DNA from: Siphonodentalium dalli
Lineage: Eukaryota; Mollusca; Scaphopoda; Gadilida; Siphonodentaliidae
Assembly (NCBI GenBank): GCA_032622095.1
Contig: CP136063.1
Span: 61,021,897-61,085,896, forward strand
Direction of reading: 5' to 3'
Length of the DNA: 64,000 bases
Part shown: piece after piece, positions 1 through 10,728 of the stretch
Position numbering within the stretch: position 1 is the stretch's first letter
How the letters are laid out: each line of letters opens with the position of its first letter
The notes under the pieces: model-generated
Seen by the model: the letters and a program-made list of their open reading frames with translations, nothing else
What the model was told of the DNA's origin: nothing
Databases searched by the model: none
Translations under genes and position numbers: made by a program

Positions 1-347
1 TATATATGCGAGTCGACCATTGGTCGCCCCGCATATATAAGAGAATGCATTGGCCTAACAATTTTTCATCATTTGTTATTATTTTTAACAATTTTAATAA
101 TGTTTTCTTATATTCTTCAACTCTTTCAGTGCCAGACTTATTTTGTATGTTTTGTCCCGGGAAATCTTACGTTTTTCATGGGCATCAAAATTATTACTAT
201 GAATACATGGCGATAGTTTTGAGTTATAACATGCCCCTAAGGTTTTATCCAGTTTGTTTTTAAATTCGCTATAGCATACTTAAATATACCCAAAAAAAAT
301 TCAACCCAAAAAAAATAAAATATTTCTTACTCTTGGCACTGAAAGGG
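1..347. mobile_element. piggyBac-type MITE, right part (copy 1, cut by the window edge)
   Basis: The right end reads GGCACTGAAAGGG followed by TTAA at 348-351. It matches the complete copy at 19507-19935 along its length, so the left end lies outside the window. CCCTTT termini flanked by TTAA are the signature of the piggyBac superfamily. No transposase is encoded, so it would need one supplied in trans. Bases 1-60 are half of the internal hairpin module with GCGAGTCGACC and GCATATATAAGAG. The 85-residue open frame inside is a by-product. Confidence 0.75.
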
Positions 348-351
348 TTAA

Positions 352-955
352 ATCGGGTCAATGATTTCACATCAAGTCGATTCGTCACCTATTAAAATTA
401 TAACAATAAATTTTGAGGAATTTGTTATTGTAGTCTTCCAAGAGAAGTTTTCCCCGACAACGAATACTACGCATGTTCTATCCATCATATTTTTACAAAT
501 TTACGCATATTGGAATTCTCGTACCGCCGTACCGTCAAACTCTTCAATACTGACTGGGATAAGTATTAGGCATACATACACATTTTCATATATGCAGACT
601 TGTTCTAAAATTTAAACTTTTGGTGTGAATTGTACGATTACAATACTAAGAATGTTATATTTTTGTCTCTGAAGTCTGACATTCTGAAGAACAAAATATG
701 AGTTTCTAAGTGATGTAATATTACTGTTTCGTACAGTTTATGGAAATGGATAGATTAGATACTCGAAGTTGGACAGCTAAAAAGAATTTACTTTCCATTA
801 TCGACATGCCGGCGATTGTTTTGGCTGTTATGCCAGCCGATTGTTGTTATCAAGTAGTTCCGATTTCTTCTGAGTTTCCTTCGATAGCACTGCTGATTTG
901 CGCCAAAAATGTGTTTGTATCTGATTTCTTACTCTTGATCAAACTTTTCAACAAT
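352..955. other. Intergenic DNA, nothing recognised
   Basis: This AT-rich stretch lies between two TTAA-flanked MITEs. The short open frame at 361-615 has no recognisable motif and does not look coding. No RNA gene or repeat was seen. Confidence 0.4.
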
Positions 956-959
956 TTAA

Positions 960-1476
960 AGGTGGATTTTCTCTTTGTAAACATTTATTATATAGTTACA
1001 GGGTATGATATATTAGATCTGAATCAAAGACTCCTGTCCAGAAATTCTTCAATTGATTAATATTCATTTTATTTCAAATAATTTCTGGTCTAATACGTGT
1101 CGTTGTTTAGCTAACGAATAATAGTGGTTAGTGTTAACAGAGACCCGCAATTTTATGGTGTAATTGTGTCACAAATAAACATTAATTATACTTATTATCG
1201 CTTATAACTATGGAATAAAACAATACAACGAATCAATCTGGGACATCTGACGTTCGGTACGTAGCCATATGAACAGCCTAATACTCTCTATCGCTATATG
1301 GTATCACCGGAATGGTCTGTTCTAAAAATATACAAATAAACGGTCCCAATAAAATATTCAAATAAAATCAATATTAATTGATAGAAGCCTTTCCGGACAG
1401 GGGTCTTCAGTTCATATTTATTATTTTATACCCACGGAACTATTTCAAATCTGTTATTTAAAGACATAATCCATCT
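960..1476. mobile_element. TTAA-flanked MITE, family A, copy 1
   Basis: The left end is TTAA then AGGTGGATT, and the right end is the inverted form, AATCCATCT. The right target site is decayed to TTGA. The same roughly 520-bp sequence recurs at 51318-51879 and 53927-54945, with fragments near 30567 and 32731. Shared landmarks are a segment with TTTAGCTAACGAA and a CTCTATCGCTATATGG block. It has no open frame of note. TTAA target sites are used by piggyBac and Kolobok transposons; AGG-type termini favour the latter, but the superfamily is an inference. Confidence 0.7.
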
Positions 1477-1480
1477 TTGA

Positions 1481-2422
1481 TACGGGGTGAATACCACACC
1501 AATAATGTCACCTTGGAGTTTTCTTTCAAGTTTTTATGGGCTTTATTATGGTATATTGGACACATTTATGTCTGACATCAATTATATATATTATACCCAT
1601 GGCTGGCAATATGCTCTTATTTGCTTAATTCTGCTCAATTTACATGTACAAAATGAGGAAATAAATGGTGTATCCAATATTCGTACTATAAATGAATCTT
1701 CCGATGGATATCGAATCAAATGGATGATTTTGAATCAAATTGAATCTCGAAGCTTTGTTGGACCCTAGTATATGAATGCATTGATGTAAACCAGTATTAT
1801 CTTTGCCGATTACGCCAGCTGATTTACATCGAAAGAAACAAGGACTAATTGGAATACATACTAAGAACTACAAGATCCAGAGTCTGAATGGTTTCAACAA
1901 CATCTGATTGTTTTCTCACGAATCCAAGTTTCCTTCGATGTAAGTGAGCCAGTGACATCGGTTGGGATAATGATGGTGTTACTTCTAAGTTCTATATGTA
2001 TATGTGATTATGTCTTTCTATTTCGGGGTTTATGCATTGTTGACCCGCTCACCTAAAATCCCCAATAACAGATAAAATATGTCACAATTATGATAGTAAA
2101 CCAGTTCATTCCATAGAAAATATTATATTTATTCTGAACTCCAAAGAGTTGTCAACTGAAAGTAGTGATGTAATCAGGGGGGAGCCAGGACAAATTTGCA
2201 TACACATCGTTGAAATATTTTTTTGCAGCACTTTGGACCCCCACCCTCCCCCCTTCTTTGTGCAAAAAAACATATTTTTTTCACTCATCGTTTTGGGACC
2301 CCCCCCCCCCCTTTCCAGTCACATTTGAATTAAATTTATCAAGCTGGAGAGCCATTACAGGCAAAAATGTCAGGGTGTAGAATGTCCAGTGAAGGTGGCT
2401 GATGTTGAGAAACAGAGAATGG
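1481..2422. other. Intergenic DNA with a C-tract
   Basis: No gene is recognised. An open frame at 1487-1768 (93 codons) has no motif I know and sits in AT-rich sequence. Bases 2299-2311 are a run of 13 C in a pyrimidine-rich patch starting near 2230. Bases 1838-1912 weakly resemble the trailer of the 23-bp minisatellite units. Confidence 0.4.
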
Positions 2423-2451
2423 TTAAATTAGAACATATATATAATAATTAT

Positions 2452-3397
2452 ATATAATAACTAGAAGGTGACCCGACTTCGTCCGGGCTTTGACCTTGAA
2501 TTGTCTATTTTGAAGGCCAAGGTCAAGTGGGGTCACGATTTGACCCGTCCAAAACACAGTGCCCGAACAAAAGTACCCGACAAAAGTACCCGTCGAAATC
2601 CATCCGGTTTTACCCGATTTGACCTTGAATTGACCATTTTGAAGGTCAAGGTCAGGTGGGGTCAAACACCAACACCCCAAAAATGGTGGAAATCGGCCCA
2701 GCGGATACCGGGAAATCGGCCCAGCGGATACCGAGATACCCTATGCATCAAATTTCGTCCGTAAAAATCCGCCAGTTTAACCCGATTTGATTTCCACTGA
2801 AGTATATAAACGCGCCTCATATACACACGCTCATTAATTATCAAGTTTCAACGTAAAGATAAATTACCATCGGTGCCCGAGATATCGCCAAGACGTCTCT
2901 GAAACAGTCAAATGCATCGGCCTGTTAAGAGTTAACGTGATCTAACTTTATGACCTCTAACGACGTCATAGAAGTTACGCATTGTTTTTACCCTGATAGA
3001 TCTGATAGAAGATCGTACCACTTCTTCTTAATAATTGAGGCAGATAACTAAAACGGATACATACATATTATATATCGTTGGAAAGAGGAAACACGAAAGA
3101 TTCTCGTAGTGTCATTATTATGACTGGCATGTTATTATTCGCGCTGTTTCGAATCGATTTGTAAGCACCGAACTGAAATATATTAGCGCAAAACGGCGTA
3201 AAAACAGATTTGACCTCGGCACGTGAAAAGTTGACCTCGCACGGACAAATTAATAGGCCTATGTTGGTCCTGACCCGAAAATACCCCCACATACCAAGTT
3301 TCATCGAAATCGGCTGGGCCATTTTCGAGTCCATCGATTACAAACACACAAACACACAAACAAACAAACAAACAGATCTTCCAAAATATATAATAGA
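2452..3397 (+). mobile_element. Non-autonomous retroposon-like insertion with long flanking direct repeats
   Basis: A sequence beginning TTAAATTAGAACATAT (2423-2451) recurs almost unchanged at 3398-3423, bracketing about 945 bp. Inside, the left end has ACTAGAAGGTGACCCG and duplicated blocks of CTTGAATTGACC type. The right end carries AAGTTTCATCGAAATCGG followed by a CAAACA-rich tail. That head and tail are common in non-autonomous retroposons of invertebrates. It has no coding capacity. The flanking repeats look like a long target-site duplication. Confidence 0.55.
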
Positions 3398-3530
3398 TTA
3401 AATTGAACATATATAATAATTATCAGTCATTCGTAATTTGACCATTCTGTTTTTTCAAGCATCATCCAACTTTGGTCTATGGTCTACTTTCGCCACCCGT
3501 TAAACTCAAATACTAATAAATTATAACAAT

Positions 3531-3837
3531 GAGCACAAGCAATACACTCATGAGATTAAAAACATTTATCATGAAAAACTCAACACAACCAGCTGACACA
3601 ACCAGTGAAACAACTTTAAAAAAATATTTTGTCTAATTATTTATTCCAGACTTTGCACAGGACTTTGTGTAATGTGCATTTATCCATGAAATGCACTCGT
3701 GTTTACTTTATATATTTTTAAAAGTTGCTAGTTAAAGTGAAGTTGTAAACACACAACACACCGGAAAATTATATGTTGCCCAGGTTGAGATGGGGTTTTC
3801 TAGATAAATGTTTCATATGAGTGTATTGCTTGTGCTG
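3531..3837. mobile_element. Small MITE-like element with about 40-bp inverted ends
   Basis: AGCACAAGCAATACACTCAT near 3532 is repeated in inverse at 3817-3836, and the match continues inward through an ACATTTATC block, giving imperfect inverted ends of about 40 bp around a 225-bp core. No target-site duplication could be fixed. The rest of 3424-4389 holds nothing recognisable. Confidence 0.5.
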
Positions 3838-4389
3838 AGAGTTCAGCTCTTTTTGTTATGCAGTATTTCATAAAGTGTATGTCCTATATATTTCCAATGG
3901 AAGTTTGTCCTTATGAGTGTTTTGACTGGTGGTATTAATATAGTTTCCTATGAACGATCCACTCTGATCTTATTGTATTTAATGGAGTCAGATGTAGCAG
4001 TGACTTTCTATGCAAAATGTATCAGATATATTCAGTTTCATTTTATCATCGATGTCGTTCAACTGACATTTCTAAATTGAATTTTGAAAAATGTTGAAGG
4101 CTTGAAGCTGATTGAAGAATTATTTAAGTTAATTTAAACTCAGGTGAAGTTTCAATTTTCGTTGTGCAAAGTGACTTACAAAATCTTTATCTAATCTGGA
4201 TTAAGACATGAATGAGTTTAACAAGAAACTTTGGTTACATTTTCTGGTACAAAATTACCAAAGTATTTCGGACTAGACACTTATCAAACTGTTTCTTGCA
4301 TGTTTTACAATATGCAGTGTACGTGGTAAGATGGATCATTTTAATATTAACAATAGCTAAATGGTTGTAGAATAGCGCATATATAGAGG

Positions 4390-4530
4390 ATCTCACATGA
4401 GTTTCTATTTTATACGGAATTTATCAACCGAGTTCACTAAATTCGATTTGAGCCGAGGTTTACCGAGGCTCAAATAGAATTTAGTGGACGAGGTTGATAA
4501 ATTACGTATAAAATAGGACGAGTGTGAGAT
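4390..4530. repeat. 141-bp near-perfect palindrome (foldback)
   Basis: The left arm (4390-4450) and right arm (4472-4530) are inverse copies, with CTATTTTATACGGAATTTAT paired against ATAAATTACGTATAAAATAG. The short central loop contains GAGGTTTACCGAGG. A single strand could fold into one long hairpin. Confidence 0.7.
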
Positions 4531-4730
4531 ACTTTTTATCACATGATCAAATAAACGCGAAGCAATGCGAAATATCCATCGAAAACAACGATAAAAACCG
4601 CAGCGATCGCAAGTCATTTGAAGAACGATGTGACGTCATCTCACGCGCTGATATTAAACGTGTCTCTTATCGATAATTATGAAACTGCTTTTATGGGCAA
4701 ATTATGTGATAAAAATAAATAATATCTCAT
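4524..4730. mobile_element. MITE, family B, copy 1
   Basis: Inverted ends read GAGATACTTTTTATCACATG on the left and, in inverse, TATGTGATAAAAATAAATAA with ATATCTC on the right. A second copy lies at 50809-51001 and shares the core containing TGACGTCAT and TACACGTGTCT-like sequence. The element directly abuts or overlaps the palindrome at 4390-4530, so the two may form one composite unit. No coding capacity. Confidence 0.6.
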
Positions 4731-5729
4731 TATTTCACAAGTGAAAGACAGTCATGTTTTACTAAGAAATGCTATTGAGACTGATAGAGATCCATGTGAA
4801 TGTCTGTTCATTAATAATTGGGTACGTAACACTGTAGCACTTTTGTCTTTTATAGTATTAGTAACTTTGTGCCAGAAACATGTTTATAGATTAGAGAACA
4901 GGCATGTTCTACATTTATTTTACACATTATTTCAGTTTGATATCAAACTTGGAGAGTTCAATTTCAGTTTGATACCACAGATATTGGTAATGTGATATTT
5001 TATTATACTTACTGAATTATATGTGGTTTATTTGTCTTTAGAGTTCATTATAATATATTTACATACCAAGTGGTTATCCAACCCAGGTGGGCCAGCGTAG
5101 TTAAAAATTTCACAAAGGTTTACTTAGTATTAGAAGGGACCAAATAATCAAAAAATTCTGAGGCCAACCTGACCACAGATAACTGTCCCGAGTATCTTGT
5201 GTGTACACTACAGGTGTTATTTAGATCATAACACATCAAAACAATCATTATATAGGCTAAACAGCTTGTATTAGGTCAAAAAGGGCAAAAGGAAAAAATT
5301 TGCAAGCACCAGAAAACACCGGAAAAAACGTGTTTTCAGGAGATGATACCCCCCACCCACCCCGGCCTTGTGTCGGAATTTTGTTTTGCACGACTCCCCC
5401 CTGATGTAATGGGGAAAAAATATTTTATCACAATATAAATACGAATTCATTTGACCTCACAAAGTGACAGTGTGAATATTAAAGACATATATGGACTTGT
5501 TCAGGTGCGTTTAACTGTTTAGTTAGTATTCAGGCTGTATGCCAACCGGAGGAATGTAGCAATATACTACATCACCGAAAATCTCAAGCAAATCGACCGT
5601 ACCACTCCATAGAAAACATTGTCTGAACTACAATCAATTGTAAATATTTACTTCTCGATTCGGGATGCAACCATCGGCGATAAAGTAACGAAAATGATTT
5701 CGCCATCGAGAGTCACTGAATTTAATTAA
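4731..5729. other. Intergenic DNA, nothing recognised
   Basis: The open frame at 4741-4995 (84 codons) has no recognisable domain. A C-rich patch near 5347-5398 resembles the patch near 2230-2310. I see no RNA gene. Confidence 0.4.
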
Positions 5730-7449
5730 TCTATATATATAAAACCCGTCGTCTGTGTGTGTGTATCTGTGTGTGTGTTTGTGTGTAACTCGGTCACGCT
5801 TTTGGCGCGTTTATAACTTTTTAATCATGAATCCAATGTGGCCCAAATTTGTACCACGCCCTATAGTGTGTCATAAAAGGTGACTCACCAAATTTCACGC
5901 CGATAGACACTATTTCTTATGACGTTTGTCGAAATGACGTCATTGACGTCGAACGCAAACCAACACTTGCTTTGCTATTGTAGGCGAAACTTCCATGCGC
6001 TCTACCAAAGCGTTTTTGGAAATATATAGGCGCTAAATTAATGTGTCAGTTCAGGTGCAGTGTGAATTTAGGTAACGAATGTTGATTTTGTCGCGGAAGT
6101 GCATGTATATAATGATATAGTGGGGTGTAGAGTCAAAACTCGAACGTTCTACCGTCGTTGGAAATGGATGGATGTAGTGGGGTGCAGAGTCAAGAATCGA
6201 ACGTTTGTCGTTGGGAATGGGTGCTAATATGGTATTTTAGTTTGCCAGTTGGATTTGAACATTAGTAAAGAAAGCTGTCTTTGATACGAAAGTTGTGCAT
6301 TGAGTGTGGAATCGAAGGAGTACCGGTATACACGGAAGATGGCGAATGGACACAGTCTGACCTCCCGCCAGTGGGTACCGTGAACTCAGTAAATTCGCCG
6401 GAACTCACATTCCCGGGACAGGCCTAATAATAGGGCATACAGTGTAAACAATACTGCCGACGCTAATTAATGCTCTTTTAATCTTTCGGTTGAGTGTAAA
6501 TCTGATAAAATAATAAATGTTTAAATGATCACAATGTGTGCGAAGCGCACGCAGTTTAAATTCATATAATGTGCATGAAGCTCACAAAGGGGCTGCATGC
6601 CTCTCCGCCGCTAAATAAAGGTTCCAAATTTAGCCTGTTTCAGTTAGTATAGATAAAGTAAAATATCTTGATCGTTGCGTTCCATGTGTGCATGCATATA
6701 TATACGTGGGTTGGGGAGATGATGGTGGGGGCAAAAATACAGTTTCTTTTAAATGAAGTGTTCATACAAATGGGCCGCGCAGTGCAGGGCGTGTGATCAA
6801 TAGGCTGCATGCTGAATACAGGTTCCAAAGGGGGTCCGTTTAAAATGTGCTGCAAGCCCCTATATGTGCGCGAAGCTCACGCAGATTAAGATCATATAAT
6901 GTGCGCGAAGCGCAGAAAGGGGGCTGTAGACCCCTCCCCGCTAAATAAATTATCCCGAATTGAGCCTGTTTCAGTATAGATGAAGAAAAATATTTTGATT
7001 GTTGCGTTCCATATGTGCATGCATATATACATGGGTTGGGGAGATGGGGTGTGGGTAAAAATACAGTTGTATTGAAATAAAGTGTTCATACAAATGGGCC
7101 GTGCAGTGCAGGCGTGTGATCATTTAGGCGGCATGCTGAATACAGGTTCCAAATGGGGGTCCGTTCAAAATGTGCAGCAAGCTCCCGAATGAAGGCTCCT
7201 GAATTGAGTATGTTTCAGTTGGCGCATACTAGTATTTAAATAATATACTGAATTTGTTTCGTTCAATATGTGCATGCGCATATATGGACTGGTGTGTAGA
7301 AATACAGTTTTAGTGAAATAAAGTGTTCCACCGCGCATCCAGTAACAAAAAAGAGAAGCATGGCCATTCCATGTGTCCATGAACGCGGACACTAGAAAAT
7401 AACAAAGAACATTTATATACCCGTCATTTTGTGACGGGCAACCCCCTAG
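5730..7449 (+). mobile_element. Non-autonomous Helitron
   Basis: The element starts TCTATATATATAAAACCC directly after an A. It ends with hairpin CCCGTC-ATTTTGT-GACGGG (7420-7438), then ten bases later CTAG, followed by T. A TC start, a hairpin 8-12 bases before CTRR, and insertion between A and T without target duplication are the defining Helitron features. At 1720 bp it has no Rep/helicase frame, so it depends on an autonomous relative. Bases 6530-7350 are built from two roughly 328-bp tandem units and a partial third, marked by GTGCGCGAAGCGCA-like sequence. A 52-codon open stretch of different composition lies at 6269-6427. Confidence 0.85.
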
Positions 7450-7474
7450 TATACAATAATGACGGTGTGCGTTG

Positions 7475-10400
7475 TCAGTTTGGATTTAATATTTGTAAAA
7501 ATAACTAATTTAAGCAAGATTATCTTCCATTTCTATTTTGTCACCCTACTGGAGTGTTTAATATTACTTTAAATGTAAACAAACCGAGGGTATTTGTAAA
7601 TATTTGGCATAACCTATGCACGATTTTAACATGAAAGTTAGATAGTAAATACACCATTATGACCATAAGATATCGCCATTTCTGATAAATATAGCATGTT
7701 GTATTGATTAATACGATAAAGTGTATAATATTAACGAAAAATCTTGCCACTGGATATGGGAGTAAACTTCAACGTCCACATTAGACAGTTAAAGGGAGAA
7801 TACATGGATATAAATCGGTAGTATCCCTGGATATAAATCGGTAGTATCCCTGGATATAAATCAGTAGTATCCCTGGATATAATTCAGTAGTATCCCTGGA
7901 TATTAATCAGTATCCCAGGATATAAATCGGTAGTATCCCTGGATATAAATCGGTAGTATCCCAGGATATAAATCGGTAGTATCCCTGGATATAAATCGGT
8001 AGTATCCCTGGATATAAATCAGTAGTATCCCTGGATATAAATCAGTATCCCAGGATATAAATCGGTAGTATCCATAGATATAAATCGGTAGTATCCCTGG
8101 GTATAAATCGGTAGTATCCCTGGGTATAAATCAGTAGTATCCCTGGATATAAATCAGTAGTATCCCTGGATATTAATCAGTAGTATCCCAGGATATAAAT
8201 CAGTAGTATATAAATCAGTATCCCTGGATATAAATCGGTAGTAGGATATAAATCGGTAGTATCCCTGGATAAAAATCGGTAGTATCCCTGGATATAAATC
8301 GGTAGTATCCCTGGATATAAATCGGTAGTATCCCAGGATATAAATCGGTAGTATCCCTGGATATAAATCAGTAGTATCCCTGGATAAATCAGTAGTATCC
8401 CTGGATATAAATCGGTAGTATCCCTGGATATAAATCGGTAGGATCCCTGGATATAAATCGGTAGTATCCCTGGATATATATCAGTAGTATCCCTGGATAT
8501 AAGTCAGTAGTATCCCAAGATATAAATCAGTAGTATCCCTGGATATAAATCAGTAGTATATAAATCAATAGTATCCCAGGATATAAATCAGTAGTATATA
8601 AATCAGTAGTATATAAATCAGTATCCCTGGATATAAATCAGTAGTATATAAATCAGTATCCCTGGATATAAATCGGTAGTAGGATATAAATCGGTAGTAT
8701 CCCTGGATAAAAATCGGTAGTATCCCTGGATATAAATCGGTAGTATCCCTGGATATAAATCGGTAGTATCCCAGGATATAAATCGGTAGTATCCCTGGAT
8801 ATAAATCAGTAGTATCCCTGGATAAATCAGTAGTATCCCTGGATATAAATCAGTAGTATCCCTGGATATAAATCAGTATCCCTGGATATAAATCAGTAGT
8901 ATCCCTGGATATGAGTCAGTAGTATCCCTGGATATAAATCAATAGTATCCCTGGATATAAATCGGTAGTATCCCTGGATATAAATCGGTAGTATCCATGG
9001 ATATAAATCGGTAGTATCCCTGGATATAAATCGGTAGTATCCCTGGATATAAATCGGTAGTATCCATGGATATAAATCGGTAGTATCCCTGGATATAAAT
9101 CAGTAGTATCCCTGGATATAAATCGGTAGTATCCCAGGATATAAATCGGTAGTATCCCTGGATATAAATCGGTAGGATCCCTGGATATAAATCGGTAGTA
9201 TCCCTGGATATATATCAGTAGTATCCCTGGATATAAGTCAGTAGTATCCCAAGATATAAATCAGTAGTATCCCTGGATATAAATCAGTAGTATATAAATC
9301 AGTAGTATCCCAGGATATAAATCAGTAGTATATAAATCAGTAGTATCCCAGGATATAAATCAGTAGTATCCCTGGATATAAATCAGTAGGATGTAAATCG
9401 GTAGTATCCCTGGATATAAATCAGTAGTATCCCTGGATATAAATCGGTAGTATCCCTGGATATAAATCGGTAGTATCCCTGGATATAAATCGGTAGTATC
9501 CCTGGATATAAATCAGTAGTATCCCTGGATAAAAATCAGTAGTATCCCTGGATATGAATCAGTATCTCTGGATATGAGTCAGTAGTATCCCTGGATATGA
9601 GTCAGTAGTATCCCTGGATATAAATCAGTAGTATCCCTGGATATAAGTCGGTAGTATCCCTGGATATAAATCAGTAGTATCCCTGGATATAAATCAGTAG
9701 TATCCCTGGATATAAATCAGTAGTATCCCTGGATATAAATCAGTAGTATCCCTGGATATAAATCAATAGTATCCCTGGATATAAATCGGTAGTATCCCTG
9801 GATATAAATCGGTAGTATCCATGGATATAAATCGGTAGTATCCCTGGATATAAATCGGTAGTATCCCTGGATATAAATCGGTAGTATCCATGGATATAAA
9901 TCGGTAGTATTCCTGGATATAAATCGGTAGTATCCCTGTATATAAATCGGTAGTATCCCTGGATATAAATCAGTAGTATCCCTGGATATATATTGGTATT
10001 ATCCCTGGATATCAATCGGTAGTATCCCTGGATATAAATCTGTATCACTGGATATAAATCAGTATCCCTGGATATAAATCGGTAGTATCCCTGGATATAA
10101 ATCGGTAGTATCCCTGGATATAAATCAGTATCCCTGGATATAAATCAGTATCCCTGGATATAAATCGGTAGTATCACTGGATATAAATCAGTATCCCTGG
10201 ATATAAATCGGTAGTATCCCTGGATATAAGTCGGTATTATCCCTGGATATAAGTCGGTAGTATCCCTGGATATAAGTCGGTGGTATCCCTGGATATAAGT
10301 CGGTAGTATCCATGGATATAAGTCGGTAGTATCCCTGGATATAAATCGGTAGTATCCCTGGATATAAATCAGTAGTATCCCTGGCCTGGATATCAGTAGT

Positions 10401-10728
10401 ATCCCTGGATATAAGTCGGTAGTATCCCTGGATATAAATCAGTAGTATCCCTGGCCTGGATATAAATCAGTACTATATAAATCGGTAGTATCCCTGGATA
10501 TAAATCAGTAGTATCCCTACAGATATTTACCTGCTGGTCTACGTTGAAGGAAACTTAATTTGGACTAATTGAAATAAATACAGACTATTGAAAAAGTTCC
10601 TGTCTTAATAGTTTCACCATCATCTGATTGTTATCAAATTTGATATATGGATGACATACATAATAAAAAAGGTTAAGTTTGAATTTGTTTGGTCTCTCCA
10701 TTTTTAAGTTATTGGCCTTGTCAACTTC
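7475..10728. repeat. Higher-order minisatellite unit 1 (leader 7475-7804, array 7805-10518, trailer 10519-10728)
   Basis: The array repeats a 23-bp unit whose core is TATCCCTGGATA followed by TAAATCGGTAG or TAAATCAGTAG. Shorter variants lack one GTA or the CCCTGG block. Leader and trailer are single-copy sequence inside the unit but recur nearly unchanged in units 2 and 3. By length the array holds about 115 copies. The unit starts 26 bp after the Helitron end. Open frames in it, including a 69-codon minus frame in the leader, are most simply explained by copying. Confidence 0.9.
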
